Below are positions 28,561 to 36,900 of a stretch of DNA of 51,856 bases, in pieces. Position numbers and translations under genes: made by a program. This DNA is from an uncultured Eubacteriales bacterium (GTDB lineage Bacteria; Bacillota; Clostridia; Christensenellales; Aristaeellaceae), in assembly GCA_902764915.1 (NCBI GenBank), contig CACWXY010000022.1:1-51856 (forward strand). Direction: 5' to 3'. The notes beneath the pieces are model-generated. The model worked only from the letters and a program-made list of their open reading frames with translations. It was not told where the DNA came from and did not search any database. Position 1 is the stretch's first letter. Each line of letters begins with the position of its first letter.

Positions 28561-28930
28561 ATGGCTTTGTACAGGAGAGAACAACATAGCCCGCATCGGT
28601 CACAGCCTGACGCAGACGCGATTCGGATATCGCTTCCTTGCTGCGCACGATCGCGGAGTGCCGGGACAGGTCTACGCTGGCCCAAACGCCTTCCAGCGCG
28701 TTCAGTGCATTTTCTACGCGGCGGGCACAGTTTTCACAGGTCATACCGCCCAGTGTCAGATGACAGGTATAGGGATAATGCGCCTTATGACGGTCTGAAA
28801 CGGAGCGCTTTCTTTCCATGCCGTCATGTGTGCCGCAGCAGCCTCCGCCATGGCGTGCTCTGCGGATACAGCGCCACAGCGCATACCCGACGAGAGGAAG
28901 GAGTATGGCAAGAATCAGCCACTGTGTCAT
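28559..28930 (-). CDS. Membrane-anchored heavy-metal-associated (HMA) domain protein
   Basis: 123 residues. One N-terminal membrane helix (residues 4-20) is followed by a Cys/His-containing linker (HGGGCCGTHDG) and a C-terminal HMA domain with the metal motif GGMTCENCARRVENAL. HMA domains bind copper or related ions as chaperones or ATPase modules. It overlaps the preceding small gene by four bases (ATGA) and is the last gene of the feo operon. This suggests a metal-handling role beside iron uptake; the metal is not proven. Confidence 0.82.
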   Translation of the reverse strand: MTQWLILAILLPLVGYALWRCIRRARHGGGCCGTHDGMERKRSVSDRHKAHYPYTCHLTLGGMTCENCARRVENALNALEGVWASVDLSRHSAIVRSKEAISESRLRQAVTDAGYVVLSCTKP

Positions 28931-29079
28931 ACTGTCTCACCTGACCTGACATGGCAGCCTGCCTGACAGCTGGCACAGCACCCGGTGCATCCGCAGGAGC
29001 GGGCTTTCCGGATCTGGCGGATGGCCAGGACGACCAGTCCGCTTACAAGGAGAAGAATCAGGATATCCCAGATGTTCAT
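28927..29079 (-). CDS. FeoB-associated Cys-rich membrane protein
   Basis: 50 residues. The sequence starts MNIWDILILLLVSGLVVLAI (one membrane helix), then a basic turn and a Cys-rich tail, SCGCTGCCASCQAGC, with seven Cys. This matches the small Cys-rich proteins that follow feoB in many Firmicutes. AGGAGGAATGATCC places the ribosome site correctly. It starts 13 bases after feoB and overlaps the HMA gene. The function is not settled; a role in FeoB assembly or metal sensing is guessed. Confidence 0.85.
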   Translation of the reverse strand: MNIWDILILLLVSGLVVLAIRQIRKARSCGCTGCCASCQAGCHVRSGETV

Positions 29080-29092
29080 GGATCATTCCTCC

Positions 29093-31432
29093 TCAGACCA
29101 TTCCCAGCGCTGCTCCAATCAGACGCATGGCAAGCGCGGCCAGCCATGCCAGCGCACACTGCCAGACGACCAGAGAAAGCGCCCATTTATGTCCCAGCTC
29201 GCGCCGGATGGAAGCGATGGCGGCGACACAGGGGGTATAGAGCAGACTGAATACCAGCATACAGGCTGCAGTGAGCGATGAAAGGGTCTGCATACTGCTG
29301 CCGAACAGAATCTCCATGACTGAGACCACGCTCTCCTTGGCCATGAATCCGCTGATCAGGGATGTGACAATCCGCCAGTCCCCGAGGCCGACGGGCCGCA
29401 TGAGCGGGACCAGGATTCCGGAGATGCGGGCCAGCATACTGTCAGGCTTTTCCACCATGTTCAGTCCGAAGTCAAAGTTCTGCAGGAACCAGACCACGAT
29501 GGTGGCGATAAGAATGACGGAGAACGCGCGCTGAAGGAAATCCTTGGCTTTTTCCCAGAGCAGCTGCATGACATTGCGCGCGCTGGGCAGGCGGTAATTG
29601 GGCAGCTCCATTACAAAGGGAACGGCCTCGCCTTTGAAGAGGGTTTTCTTAAAGAGCAGGGCGACAAGAATGGCAAACACGATGCCCAGGACATACAGCC
29701 CAGTCACGATCCACCAGCTGGCATGGGGGAAGAACGCATTGACAAAGAAGCCGTAGATGGGCAGCTTGGCCGTACAGCTCATGAAGGGTGTCAGAAGAAT
29801 GGTCATTTTCCGGTCACGCTCACTGGGAAGCGTGCGGGTGGACATGACTGCAGGAACCGTACATCCGAAGCCGATGAGCATGGGTACAATGCTTCTTCCG
29901 GAAAGCCCGATCCTTCGAAGCAGCTTATCCATGAAGAAGGCAACACGGGCGATATATCCGCTGTCCTCCAGCAGGGACAGGAAGAAGAACATGGTTACAA
30001 TAATCGGGAGAAAGCTCAATACACTGCCCACGCCCTCGAAAATACCGCTGAGCACCAGGCTCTGAAGGCTTTCGTTGACATGCCCGGCGACCATGGCCCT
30101 TTCGCATACGCCTGCCAGGCTGTCGATTCCGGACTGCAGCAGGTCCTGCAGGAAGGGACCGATCAGTTCAAAAGTGAGATAGAAGACCAGGAACATAATG
30201 GCGATAAAGAACGGTATGGCGGTCCATCTGCCGGTCAGTACCCGGTCGATCTTCTGGCTGCGGGCGTGCTCCCGGCTCTCCCGGGGCTTAGTTACGCAGG
30301 CGTCGCAGACCTTGTGGATATAGGTATAGCGCATGTCCGCCATGGCTGCGCTCCGGTCCATGCCGCGCTCTGCTTCCATCTGCAGCACAATATGCTCCAG
30401 CATTTCCTTCTCATTGGGGTCCAGGTTCAGCTGCTCTGTGATCAGCGCGTCGCCCTCAATGACCTTGCTGGCGGCAAAGCGCACCGGCAGACCGGCACGC
30501 TGGGCATGATCCTCAATCAGATGCACCACGGCATGAAGACACCGGTGAACGGCGCCGCCATTGTCACTGCTGTCGCAGAAGTCCTGCCGGAGCGGCTTTT
30601 CCTGGTAGCGGGCAATATGTATGGCATGACGCACCAGCTCATCCACGCCTTCATTCCTTGCAGCGGATATGGGTACTACCGGGACACCCAGCATGGACTC
30701 CATCAGGTTAATATCCACAGAACCGCCGTTGCCGTTCATTTCGTCCATCATGTTCAGAGCGACGACCATGGGGATGCCCATCTCCAGCAGCTGCATGGTC
30801 AGGTACAGGTTCCGCTCCATACTGGTCGCGTCCACAATATTGATGATGGCTTTGGGCTTGTCCTGCAGGACAAAGTTTCGGGAGACAAGCTCCTCATTGG
30901 AATAGGGGGACATGGAGTATATGCCCGGAAGATCGGTGATAGAGGTCCGGGGATTGCCGCGAATCGCGCCGTCCTTGCGGTCGACCGTGACGCCCGGGAA
31001 ATTACCCACATGCTGATTGGCTCCGGTGAGCTGGTTGAACAGTGTCGTCTTTCCGCTGTTCTGGTTGCCCACCAGTGCAAAGGTCAGCGTGACATCATCC
31101 GGGAGCGGATTTCCGGAATTCTTGGGATGAAACTTTCCTTCTTCCCCCAGGCCCGGGTGTGCGGACTTTTTCCGGGACGCGCGCGTGGTGGGCGTCGCAC
31201 GGACGTTCTCCACAGGCGCAATGGTGATGCGGGCGGCGTCTGCCAGGCGCAGGGTCAGCTCGTAGCCGTGAATGCGCATTTCCAAGGGGTCGCCGAGTGG
31301 CGCCAGCTTTATTAATGTGACGTCTTCACCGGGAAGAACGCCCATGTCCAGGATGTGCTGACGCAGCGCGCCGTCACCGCCTACCGACAGAATCCGTGCT
31401 GACTGACCGGGTTTGAGTTCATTGAGCGTCAT
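29093..31432 (-). CDS. feoB: FeoA-FeoB fusion, ferrous iron transporter
   Basis: 779 residues from the ATG at 31432, supported by AAAGGAAAG. Residues 1-75 are a FeoA (SH3-like) domain (MTLNELKPGQSARIL). After a linker comes the FeoB G-domain with GNQNSGKTTLFNQLTG, ITDLPGIYSM and NMMDE. Then come a helical segment and the membrane region with IGFGCTVPAVMSTRTL and LLTPFMSCTAKLPIYG, where the Cys residues line the proposed Fe2+ path. FeoA is usually a separate protein; here it is fused to the N-terminus. The gene lies downstream of a marR-type regulator in the same operon. Confidence 0.96.
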   Translation of the reverse strand: MTLNELKPGQSARILSVGGDGALRQHILDMGVLPGEDVTLIKLAPLGDPLEMRIHGYELTLRLADAARITIAPVENVRATPTTRASRKKSAHPGLGEEGKFHPKNSGNPLPDDVTLTFALVGNQNSGKTTLFNQLTGANQHVGNFPGVTVDRKDGAIRGNPRTSITDLPGIYSMSPYSNEELVSRNFVLQDKPKAIINIVDATSMERNLYLTMQLLEMGIPMVVALNMMDEMNGNGGSVDINLMESMLGVPVVPISAARNEGVDELVRHAIHIARYQEKPLRQDFCDSSDNGGAVHRCLHAVVHLIEDHAQRAGLPVRFAASKVIEGDALITEQLNLDPNEKEMLEHIVLQMEAERGMDRSAAMADMRYTYIHKVCDACVTKPRESREHARSQKIDRVLTGRWTAIPFFIAIMFLVFYLTFELIGPFLQDLLQSGIDSLAGVCERAMVAGHVNESLQSLVLSGIFEGVGSVLSFLPIIVTMFFFLSLLEDSGYIARVAFFMDKLLRRIGLSGRSIVPMLIGFGCTVPAVMSTRTLPSERDRKMTILLTPFMSCTAKLPIYGFFVNAFFPHASWWIVTGLYVLGIVFAILVALLFKKTLFKGEAVPFVMELPNYRLPSARNVMQLLWEKAKDFLQRAFSVILIATIVVWFLQNFDFGLNMVEKPDSMLARISGILVPLMRPVGLGDWRIVTSLISGFMAKESVVSVMEILFGSSMQTLSSLTAACMLVFSLLYTPCVAAIASIRRELGHKWALSLVVWQCALAWLAALAMRLIGAALGMV

Positions 31433-31463
31433 AGAATACTTTCCTTTCGAAGGTTTCATTAAA

Positions 31464-31480
31464 ATCTTTTGTCAAAAGAT
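31464..31480. promoter_or_regulatory. Palindrome just upstream of feoAB
   Basis: ATCTTTT-GTC-AAAAGAT is a perfect 7-bp inverted repeat between marR and feoAB. It may be an operator or part of the message leader. A UUCG-type hairpin (GCACATC/GATGTGC) lies just before it on the minus strand. Confidence 0.4.
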
Positions 31481-31523
31481 ATACCGTCCAAAGAATGCAC
31501 ATCCGAAGATGTGCGCAGGAATC

Positions 31524-31961
31524 TCATACAAGAGAGGCGGAAGCGTCCAGACAGGCGGAGAGATGCTCCAGAAGAAGCAGCATCTGCTGGGCTTCGTCGT
31601 GACGCAGGTATTGTACCATTTTTTGATGGTTTGCGCGGGTGTGCAGGAGAACTTTCTCGGACTGTTTCTGTCCGGCATCGGTCAGGTGCACATGTACTTT
31701 CCGTTTGTCGGAGGCGTCCTGCAGACGCTGGATCCATTTCTTCGCTTCCAGCTGGCGCAGAATATTGGCGACCCGTCCCGATGTCAGGCCTGTCAGCGCC
31801 ATAATGTCACCGGAGAGCAGGGTTCCTTCATGCGTGATCAGGCACAGAAGAACGCTGTCCTCACCGCTGGTGAACAGGAGGGAAGACAGACGTGAGAAAG
31901 CCCTGAGTCGCTGGCAGTACAGCTGGGTGATCCCCTCTGCCTGCCGGGTTTGATCCTCCAT
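31524..31961 (-). CDS. MarR-family transcriptional regulator (feo operon)
   Basis: 145 residues from ATG 31961, with GGGGTGAG upstream. The winged helix-turn-helix is visible: GDIMALTGLTSGRVANILRQLEAKKWIQR, shown here as its recognition part LTSGRVANILRQLEAK, and the wing DASDKRKVHVHLTDAGQ. It is the first gene of the operon before feoAB. A palindrome covers its predicted transcript start, which suggests that it represses itself and the iron genes. The ligand or metal is not evident from the sequence. Confidence 0.87.
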   Translation of the reverse strand: MEDQTRQAEGITQLYCQRLRAFSRLSSLLFTSGEDSVLLCLITHEGTLLSGDIMALTGLTSGRVANILRQLEAKKWIQRLQDASDKRKVHVHLTDAGQKQSEKVLLHTRANHQKMVQYLRHDEAQQMLLLLEHLSACLDASASLV

Positions 31962-31984
31962 GCGCTCACCCCGAAACAATCATG

Positions 31985-32031
31985 AATTAGTTAAACACAA
32001 CTTATTTTAGCACAGAATGCACGATTGTCAA
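31985..32031 (-). promoter_or_regulatory. Promoter and probable MarR operator of the marR-feo operon
   Basis: On the minus strand TTGACA (32026-32031), a 16-base spacer and TAAAAT with upstream TG (32004-32009). Downstream and overlapping lies a 22-bp imperfect palindrome, AATnAGTT-N6-AACTnATT (31985-32006), covering the expected transcript start. This is a typical place for autorepression. Confidence 0.7.
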
Positions 32032-32195
32032 ATATGGATCGAAGAAAAATGGCGGTCTGTTGCAGTATTGCCTGAAAAGGAAAAAGGGGGTACCATAAAA
32101 GCACTGAGCAGGCATTGCGCGGCGTCCGCGCACAGACAGCAGGAAAGCCGGAGTCGGAAGACAGGCGCTTCCCGGTGAAGGAAAGGATGAGTGCT

Positions 32196-32897
32196 ATGAA
32201 ACGTTGGCTCGCTTTGGCGCTGATACTGTTTGTATCCATGGCTCCGTTTGCCTTGGGAGAGGGACAGGAAGAAACGGACGACGGCACGGCTGCCCATGAT
32301 TCTTTTCAGGAATGGCTGGGCCAGACCCTGGGGTTCCTGTCGGATGGGGTACAGGATGGGTGGAACCAGGCCAGTACGGCGGTGACAGAAGGCACAGACC
32401 GGCTGCAGGCGCAGCTGAGTGCGTGGATTCTGCAGGGAGAAACGTATCTGCGGGAGAGCGGGATGGATGCGGAAATCGCCAGGGCATGGGATACGCTGAC
32501 AGCCGGTGCCGCAGCGCAGGGCCAGGCGACGCTAGACAGTGTACAGGCCGCATATGCAGCACTGCAGGAGTGGACGGCCCAGGCTGGAGAGGATATCAGT
32601 CAGGGCATGCAGGATGTGATCGACAGTCTGGGTGCCGCAGCCGGCATTACAGAGGCCAGGATCGCGCACTGGTACCACGTGATGGAATCCTACATGACGC
32701 AGCATGCGCAGAGTGTAACCGAGGATGTGAAGGCCGCCTGGGAGATCATCAGGGAACAGGCTGCGCAGGCGGGACAATGCGCCGGGGACTCCCTTCGGGA
32801 AGCCTGTGAAACGATCCGCACCTGGATCGAGGGCGAGGGGGAGACGGTGGATCCTGTTATTCTGGAAGGACTGGATGCCCTGGAGGGCACTGTCTGA
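32196..32897 (+). CDS. Secreted alpha-helical protein of unknown function
   Basis: 233 residues starting MKRWLALALILFVSMAPFAL, a clear signal peptide with likely cleavage after ALG. The mature part is rich in Ala, Gln, Glu and regularly spaced Trp (EWLGQ, AWILQ, AWDTL, EWTAQ, HWYHV, AWEII, TWIEG). It looks like repeated amphipathic helices. I recognise no family. There is no anchor motif, so it may be released or bound to the envelope. ATG 32196 is preferred (AAAGGA eight bases away) over 32187. It is monocistronic, with a strong terminator. Confidence 0.75.
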   Translation: MKRWLALALILFVSMAPFALGEGQEETDDGTAAHDSFQEWLGQTLGFLSDGVQDGWNQASTAVTEGTDRLQAQLSAWILQGETYLRESGMDAEIARAWDTLTAGAAAQGQATLDSVQAAYAALQEWTAQAGEDISQGMQDVIDSLGAAAGITEARIAHWYHVMESYMTQHAQSVTEDVKAAWEIIREQAAQAGQCAGDSLREACETIRTWIEGEGETVDPVILEGLDALEGTV

Positions 32898-32912
32898 CGA
32901 TGCCAGACTATA

Positions 32913-32947
32913 AAAACCGGCGCTCCTGCAGAGAGAACGCCGGTTTT
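32913..32947 (+). terminator. Terminator of the secreted helical protein gene
   Basis: AAAACCGGCG (32913-32922) pairs with CGCCGGTTTT (32938-32947), with a run of T. Confidence 0.85.
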
Positions 32948-32985
32948 TCGTATGGGGAAGATTTTTGCCTGGCAGGCGGAGCGGC

Positions 32986-33876
32986 TTATACAATCCGCAG
33001 GATCTGCTCATAGAGCAGGATATGGTTGGGGAGCACTTTCCGATTGTCATGCAGATGTCCGTACAGCCACATGCCGTGCGGAGCCATATAGGCGATCTCA
33101 TCCAGGTATACGCTCAGTTCGTTGCGGTCTATCATGCCAAGGAGTGCCTTATCGGAAGACGGAGCGTCATGGGTTACGATGAAATCGATCTTCTCATGGC
33201 TTTCCAGATACTGTTTCAAGCGCTCTTTTCCCCGGACCATCTCGTCTTTGTCCGGCATTTCCTGTTCCCAGAATGAGCAGCCCTGAATGCGCACTGTTCC
33301 GCGCGGGTGCTGGCGGAAAGCCTGCTGAAGTGCGGCTTCATCGGGATAATCCGGCGGGTAGAGAACGCCGCCGGATATGTCATGGCTGCGGGCACCGCCG
33401 AAGGCGAAGAAGGATTTGCCGGAAAGCGTAAAGATGTCGCCGCGCTCCAGCATCAGAACCGAGGGGCGCACAGCGCGCACCATACCTCCCTGAAAGGGCA
33501 GGCAGGGATAGCCATGGCGCAGTTTTTCCTTTTCATGCTCCGGCATGGATGCATACAGCCAGGAGGACAGAAGACGCTCATCCCTGCACCCCGTAAGCCG
33601 GTCATAGTTTTCATGATTGCCCGGGACAAACAGAGTGGTAAAGGGCCGTGCTTCCAGCCAGTCCAGGGCTTCCTTTTCCCGGGGGCTTTCCTGACATTTC
33701 TCTCTGTTTATATCCCAGACACCGCCAAAGTCGCCCAGAATCAGGACATAGTCTTCCTTTGACATGGCTTTCTGCTCCGGAAAGGACGTGGAGCACAGAC
33801 GATTCATGAAGCCATCCACGGAGAGATGTCCGAGCCTGTCAGCACCATGCGTATCCCCGGTAACATATACGGCCAT
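32986..33876 (-). CDS. Metallophosphoesterase (calcineurin-like)
   Basis: 296 residues with all motifs of the superfamily: GDTHG at residue 7, LGDFGGVWD, PGNHENYD, VTHDAPS and YGHLHDNR. These bind two metal ions for phosphoester hydrolysis. The substrate (nucleotide, protein phosphate or nucleic acid) cannot be told. It follows the phosphofructokinase gene by 24 bases on the same strand and may share its message. Confidence 0.9.
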   Translation of the reverse strand: MAVYVTGDTHGADRLGHLSVDGFMNRLCSTSFPEQKAMSKEDYVLILGDFGGVWDINREKCQESPREKEALDWLEARPFTTLFVPGNHENYDRLTGCRDERLLSSWLYASMPEHEKEKLRHGYPCLPFQGGMVRAVRPSVLMLERGDIFTLSGKSFFAFGGARSHDISGGVLYPPDYPDEAALQQAFRQHPRGTVRIQGCSFWEQEMPDKDEMVRGKERLKQYLESHEKIDFIVTHDAPSSDKALLGMIDRNELSVYLDEIAYMAPHGMWLYGHLHDNRKVLPNHILLYEQILRIV

Positions 33877-33900
33877 ACATGCCTCCTTCGGTGCGAGGGA

Positions 33901-35124
33901 TTACCCTTCCACGATATGCTGCGTCAGGCCATTGATATAGATCGGGGTGAGCTCTGCCTGAATCAGGGGACGCGCATAGGCGAGGAACTCGGGAAGCATA
34001 TCCGTCTTGGCATCGTTAATCCAGGTGGTGGGTACTTTCTTTTCCAAATTGGCTACATCCTTGATGTCCACCAGCTTGGTGGTGCACTGATAGGGATCAT
34101 TGGAGATACGATAGAGAGCGACCATCTTTCCGGTCTCGCCTTCAAAGGCAGCCTTGGCAGCGGCACCGCCGACCTGGAAGGCTTCCGTAATATCCGTACG
34201 GCTGGACAGATGGGCACCGCAGCGCTGGAGAATGGAAAGCTCCACAGGGCGTGTGCGGGTCGGCAGGTTTTTCGCCACCAGGTTGGAGAGATAGCGGGCG
34301 GTGCCGTTCAGATTGATATGCCCGAACGCGTCCACAGTACGGTGATCATCGCTGAGCTCGCAGACAAACCGTCCGTCGGGGAGCTTGACGCCCTCGGATA
34401 CGGCAATGACAATGGAGGCGCGCTCCTTCTGCATGCGCTCGACCTTGGCCAGGAAACGGTCGGTATGGAAGGGTAGCTCCGGCAGACAGATAAGGTCCAC
34501 GCCTTCGCAGTCCTCTCCCCGGGCCAGTGCCGCGGCAGCGGTAAGCCAGCCGGCGTTGCGGCCCATGATCTCCACAATGGTGACGAAATTGGTGCCGTAT
34601 ACAGTGGCATCACGGATGATCTCCTTCATGACTACGCCGATATACTTGGCGGCAGAGCCGTAGCCCGGCGTATGATCGGTGAGCATCAGGTCGTTGTCAA
34701 TGGTCTTGGGCACGCCCATGAAGCGGATCGGGGAGCCGATCCTGGCGCCATACTGGGACAGCTTGCAGATGGTGTCCATGGAGTCATTGCCGCCGATATA
34801 GAAGAACCATTGGATATTCAGATCCTTGAGGATCCCGAAAAGCTTTTCATAGACGGCTTCGTCTTCTTCGGGGGCAGGCAGTTTATAGCGGCAGCTTCCC
34901 AGGAATGAGGAAGGCGTGCGCTTGAGCAGTTCAATATCCAGAAAAGAAGACAGACGTTCAGACAGATCGCATACCTTACGGTCCAGAAGTCCCTGGATTC
35001 CGTGGAGCATACCATAGACATGCTCCGCACCGCGCATCTGGCATGCCTGAAATACACCGGCCAGACTGGCATTGATGACGGAAGTGGGGCCGCCGCTCTG
35101 ACCAACAATTGCGTTTCCTTTCAT
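33901..35124 (-). CDS. 6-phosphofructokinase, probably pyrophosphate-dependent
   Basis: 407 residues. The donor-site motif reads YIGGNDSMDT and the fructose-6-phosphate motif GVPKTIDND. In this family Asp at the E. coli Gly104 position and Lys at Gly124 mark pyrophosphate use, and both are present; the preceding Asp103 is Asn. EIMGRNAGWLTAAAAL and VAVSEGV-type IVIAVSEGVKLP also fit. The ATG at 35124 has AAAGGA 11 bases upstream; an in-frame ATG four codons earlier would have no spacing. It catalyses the committed glycolytic step, reversibly if pyrophosphate is the donor. Confidence 0.9.
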   Translation of the reverse strand: MKGNAIVGQSGGPTSVINASLAGVFQACQMRGAEHVYGMLHGIQGLLDRKVCDLSERLSSFLDIELLKRTPSSFLGSCRYKLPAPEEDEAVYEKLFGILKDLNIQWFFYIGGNDSMDTICKLSQYGARIGSPIRFMGVPKTIDNDLMLTDHTPGYGSAAKYIGVVMKEIIRDATVYGTNFVTIVEIMGRNAGWLTAAAALARGEDCEGVDLICLPELPFHTDRFLAKVERMQKERASIVIAVSEGVKLPDGRFVCELSDDHRTVDAFGHINLNGTARYLSNLVAKNLPTRTRPVELSILQRCGAHLSSRTDITEAFQVGGAAAKAAFEGETGKMVALYRISNDPYQCTTKLVDIKDVANLEKKVPTTWINDAKTDMLPEFLAYARPLIQAELTPIYINGLTQHIVEG

Positions 35125-35437
35125 AGATCCATACATCCTTTCCCATCTCGTTTGCATATAGATTGCGATTCTGGCAGAGGTTTTCCCTATTATGGCATGC
35201 ATACGGCATGCGCGCAAGCCTTCATGCCCAATCGAACAGGCATGAGGTGTGGCTGCCATTCTTCTTTTTCATGCAGGACATGCATCTTTCCGGATGCAGG
35301 CGTATGACGGAGATGAGCGCGCGCCGACGGGCAGCAGGATACTGCCAGGGCAGGATGGCAGGGAAGGGGCTTCCCTTGCGGAATACCGGAAAGAAGGTTA
35401 GGATATATGTTACAATGCGGGAAGGAGAGAAAACGGT
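35125..35437. other. Divergent intergenic region between phosphofructokinase and aldo/keto reductase
   Basis: About 310 bases. On the plus strand an extended -10 element, TGTTACAAT (35408-35416), lies just before the AKR ribosome site GGAAGGAGAG. No clear promoter was found for the minus strand. A small GGGAAG/CTTCCC hairpin is near 35,370. No gene is seen. Confidence 0.5.
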
Positions 35438-36580
35438 ATGGAATACAGAACACTTGGGAAAACAGGACTGAAGGTCAGCGAGATCGGCTTTGGCGGGGAA
35501 TGGCTGGAGCGCCATGAGGAGAACGAGTCCGTTGCGCTGGTGCAGTATGCGCACGAAAAGGGCATTAATATCATTGACTGCTGGATGCCGGATCCCAAGT
35601 CCCGGGATATCATTGGAAAGGCGATTGCGGGATGCCGCGAGGAATGGATCGTGCAGGGGCATATCGGATCCACCTATCAGGGCGGGCAGTATGTGCGCGC
35701 CAGAGACCTGGCGCATGTAAAGCCTGCCTGGGAAGACCTGCTCAGGCGCATTGGCGGCGGATACATGGATCTGGGCATGATTCACTATATTGACTCCGAG
35801 GAAGACTGGGAGCGGAGCATGCATACCGGATATTTGGACTTTGTGCATGAACTGCACGAAAAAGGCGTGATCCGGCATATCGGCATGAGCACGCATAATC
35901 CGCAGATGGCAATCCGCGCGGTGGAAAGCGGGCTGGTGGAGATGATGCTGTTCAGCATTAATCCGGCCTTTGATATGAAACCGGCCAGCGACAACCTGGA
36001 GAGCATGTTCTCGGGCTATGACGCGGGGCTGCATGGGATTGACCCGGAGCGCGCACGGCTGTACAGGCTCTGCGAAGAAAAGCAGGTGGGGCTTACGGTC
36101 ATGAAGGGCTTTTTTGGCGGAAGGCTCTTTGATGCGGCAACATCGCCTTTCGGTGCGGCCTTTACGCCTTCGCAGCTCATTCACTACAGTCTGACCCGGC
36201 CCGCAGTTGCCTCCATACTGTGCGGGTTTGATACCCGGGAACAGGTGGACGCAGCGGTTGCCTACGAAACAGCGGATGCAGAGGCGAAGGACTATGCTTC
36301 TGTCATTGCCGGTGCGCCGCTGCATGCCTACCGGGGACAGTGCACATATTGCGGACACTGCAAACCGTGTCCCAAGGCGATTGATATTGCCATGGTGAAT
36401 AAGTTCTATGACCTGGCCGTGGAGCAGGAAAAAGTGCCCTCCAGCGTAAGGGAGCATTATCTGGCGCTTGGGCCTACGGCTTCTGACTGCATCGGTTGCA
36501 GGGCCTGCGAGAGCCGGTGCCCCTTCGGCGTGGAAATCGCATCGCGCATGCAGAAGACGGCCGCTCTGTTTGGCAAATAA
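35438..36580 (+). CDS. Aldo/keto reductase-fold protein with C-terminal 4Fe-4S ferredoxin domain
   Basis: 380 residues. The N-terminal 290 form an AKR barrel (MEYRTLGKTGLKVSEIGFGG, GINIIDCWMPDP, GMIHYIDSEED, IRHIGMSTHNP). The C-terminus has two cluster motifs, CTYCGHCKPCP and CIGCRACESRCPFGV. The usual AKR active-site Tyr (five residues after Asp47) and Lys are not found at their places; the His is kept. This iron-sulfur AKR group is widespread in anaerobes, but its substrate is unknown to me. The start is supported by GGAAGGAG. Confidence 0.88.
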   Translation: MEYRTLGKTGLKVSEIGFGGEWLERHEENESVALVQYAHEKGINIIDCWMPDPKSRDIIGKAIAGCREEWIVQGHIGSTYQGGQYVRARDLAHVKPAWEDLLRRIGGGYMDLGMIHYIDSEEDWERSMHTGYLDFVHELHEKGVIRHIGMSTHNPQMAIRAVESGLVEMMLFSINPAFDMKPASDNLESMFSGYDAGLHGIDPERARLYRLCEEKQVGLTVMKGFFGGRLFDAATSPFGAAFTPSQLIHYSLTRPAVASILCGFDTREQVDAAVAYETADAEAKDYASVIAGAPLHAYRGQCTYCGHCKPCPKAIDIAMVNKFYDLAVEQEKVPSSVREHYLALGPTASDCIGCRACESRCPFGVEIASRMQKTAALFGK

Positions 36581-36614
36581 TGGACTGCCGGCGTATGCAG
36601 AACGCCGGTGAAGG

Positions 36615-36662
36615 AAGGCGCGGAGAAGGCAGCCGACTGGACTTGCTTTCGCCGCGCCTTTT
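36615..36662 (+). terminator. Probable terminator after the aldo/keto reductase gene
   Basis: AAGGCGCGG (36615-36623) pairs with CCGCGCCTT (36652-36660), followed by TT. The loop is long (28 bases), so efficiency is uncertain. Confidence 0.5.
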
Positions 36663-36848
36663 GATGATCCGGCAACGGCGGCAGTATACCCCGGCGCGTA
36701 AAGGGCTGTGAGCCGGGGCAGTGCGGCAGGAAGTTACCCGCCATCATTGCGTTTTTCTGCATCCATGGGGATCATCTGCCATGGTTTTCCTGTCATCGAG
36801 AGACAGAGCAGATGATGCATAAAGCATGCTGCAGCCAGAAAAAAAGGC

Positions 36849-36879
36849 TTGACTCTTACGCAACGTCATAGCGTACACT
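36849..36879 (+). promoter_or_regulatory. MerR-type promoter with 19-bp spacer
   Basis: TTGACT (36849-36854), a 19-base spacer containing the dyad ACG-CAA-CGT, and TACACT (36874-36879). The overlong spacer with an operator inside is the hallmark of MerR-activated promoters. It lies 21 bases before the MerR gene, so autoregulation is likely. Confidence 0.8.
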
Positions 36880-36900
36880 GGTCAAGGGAGGTGAAGAACG

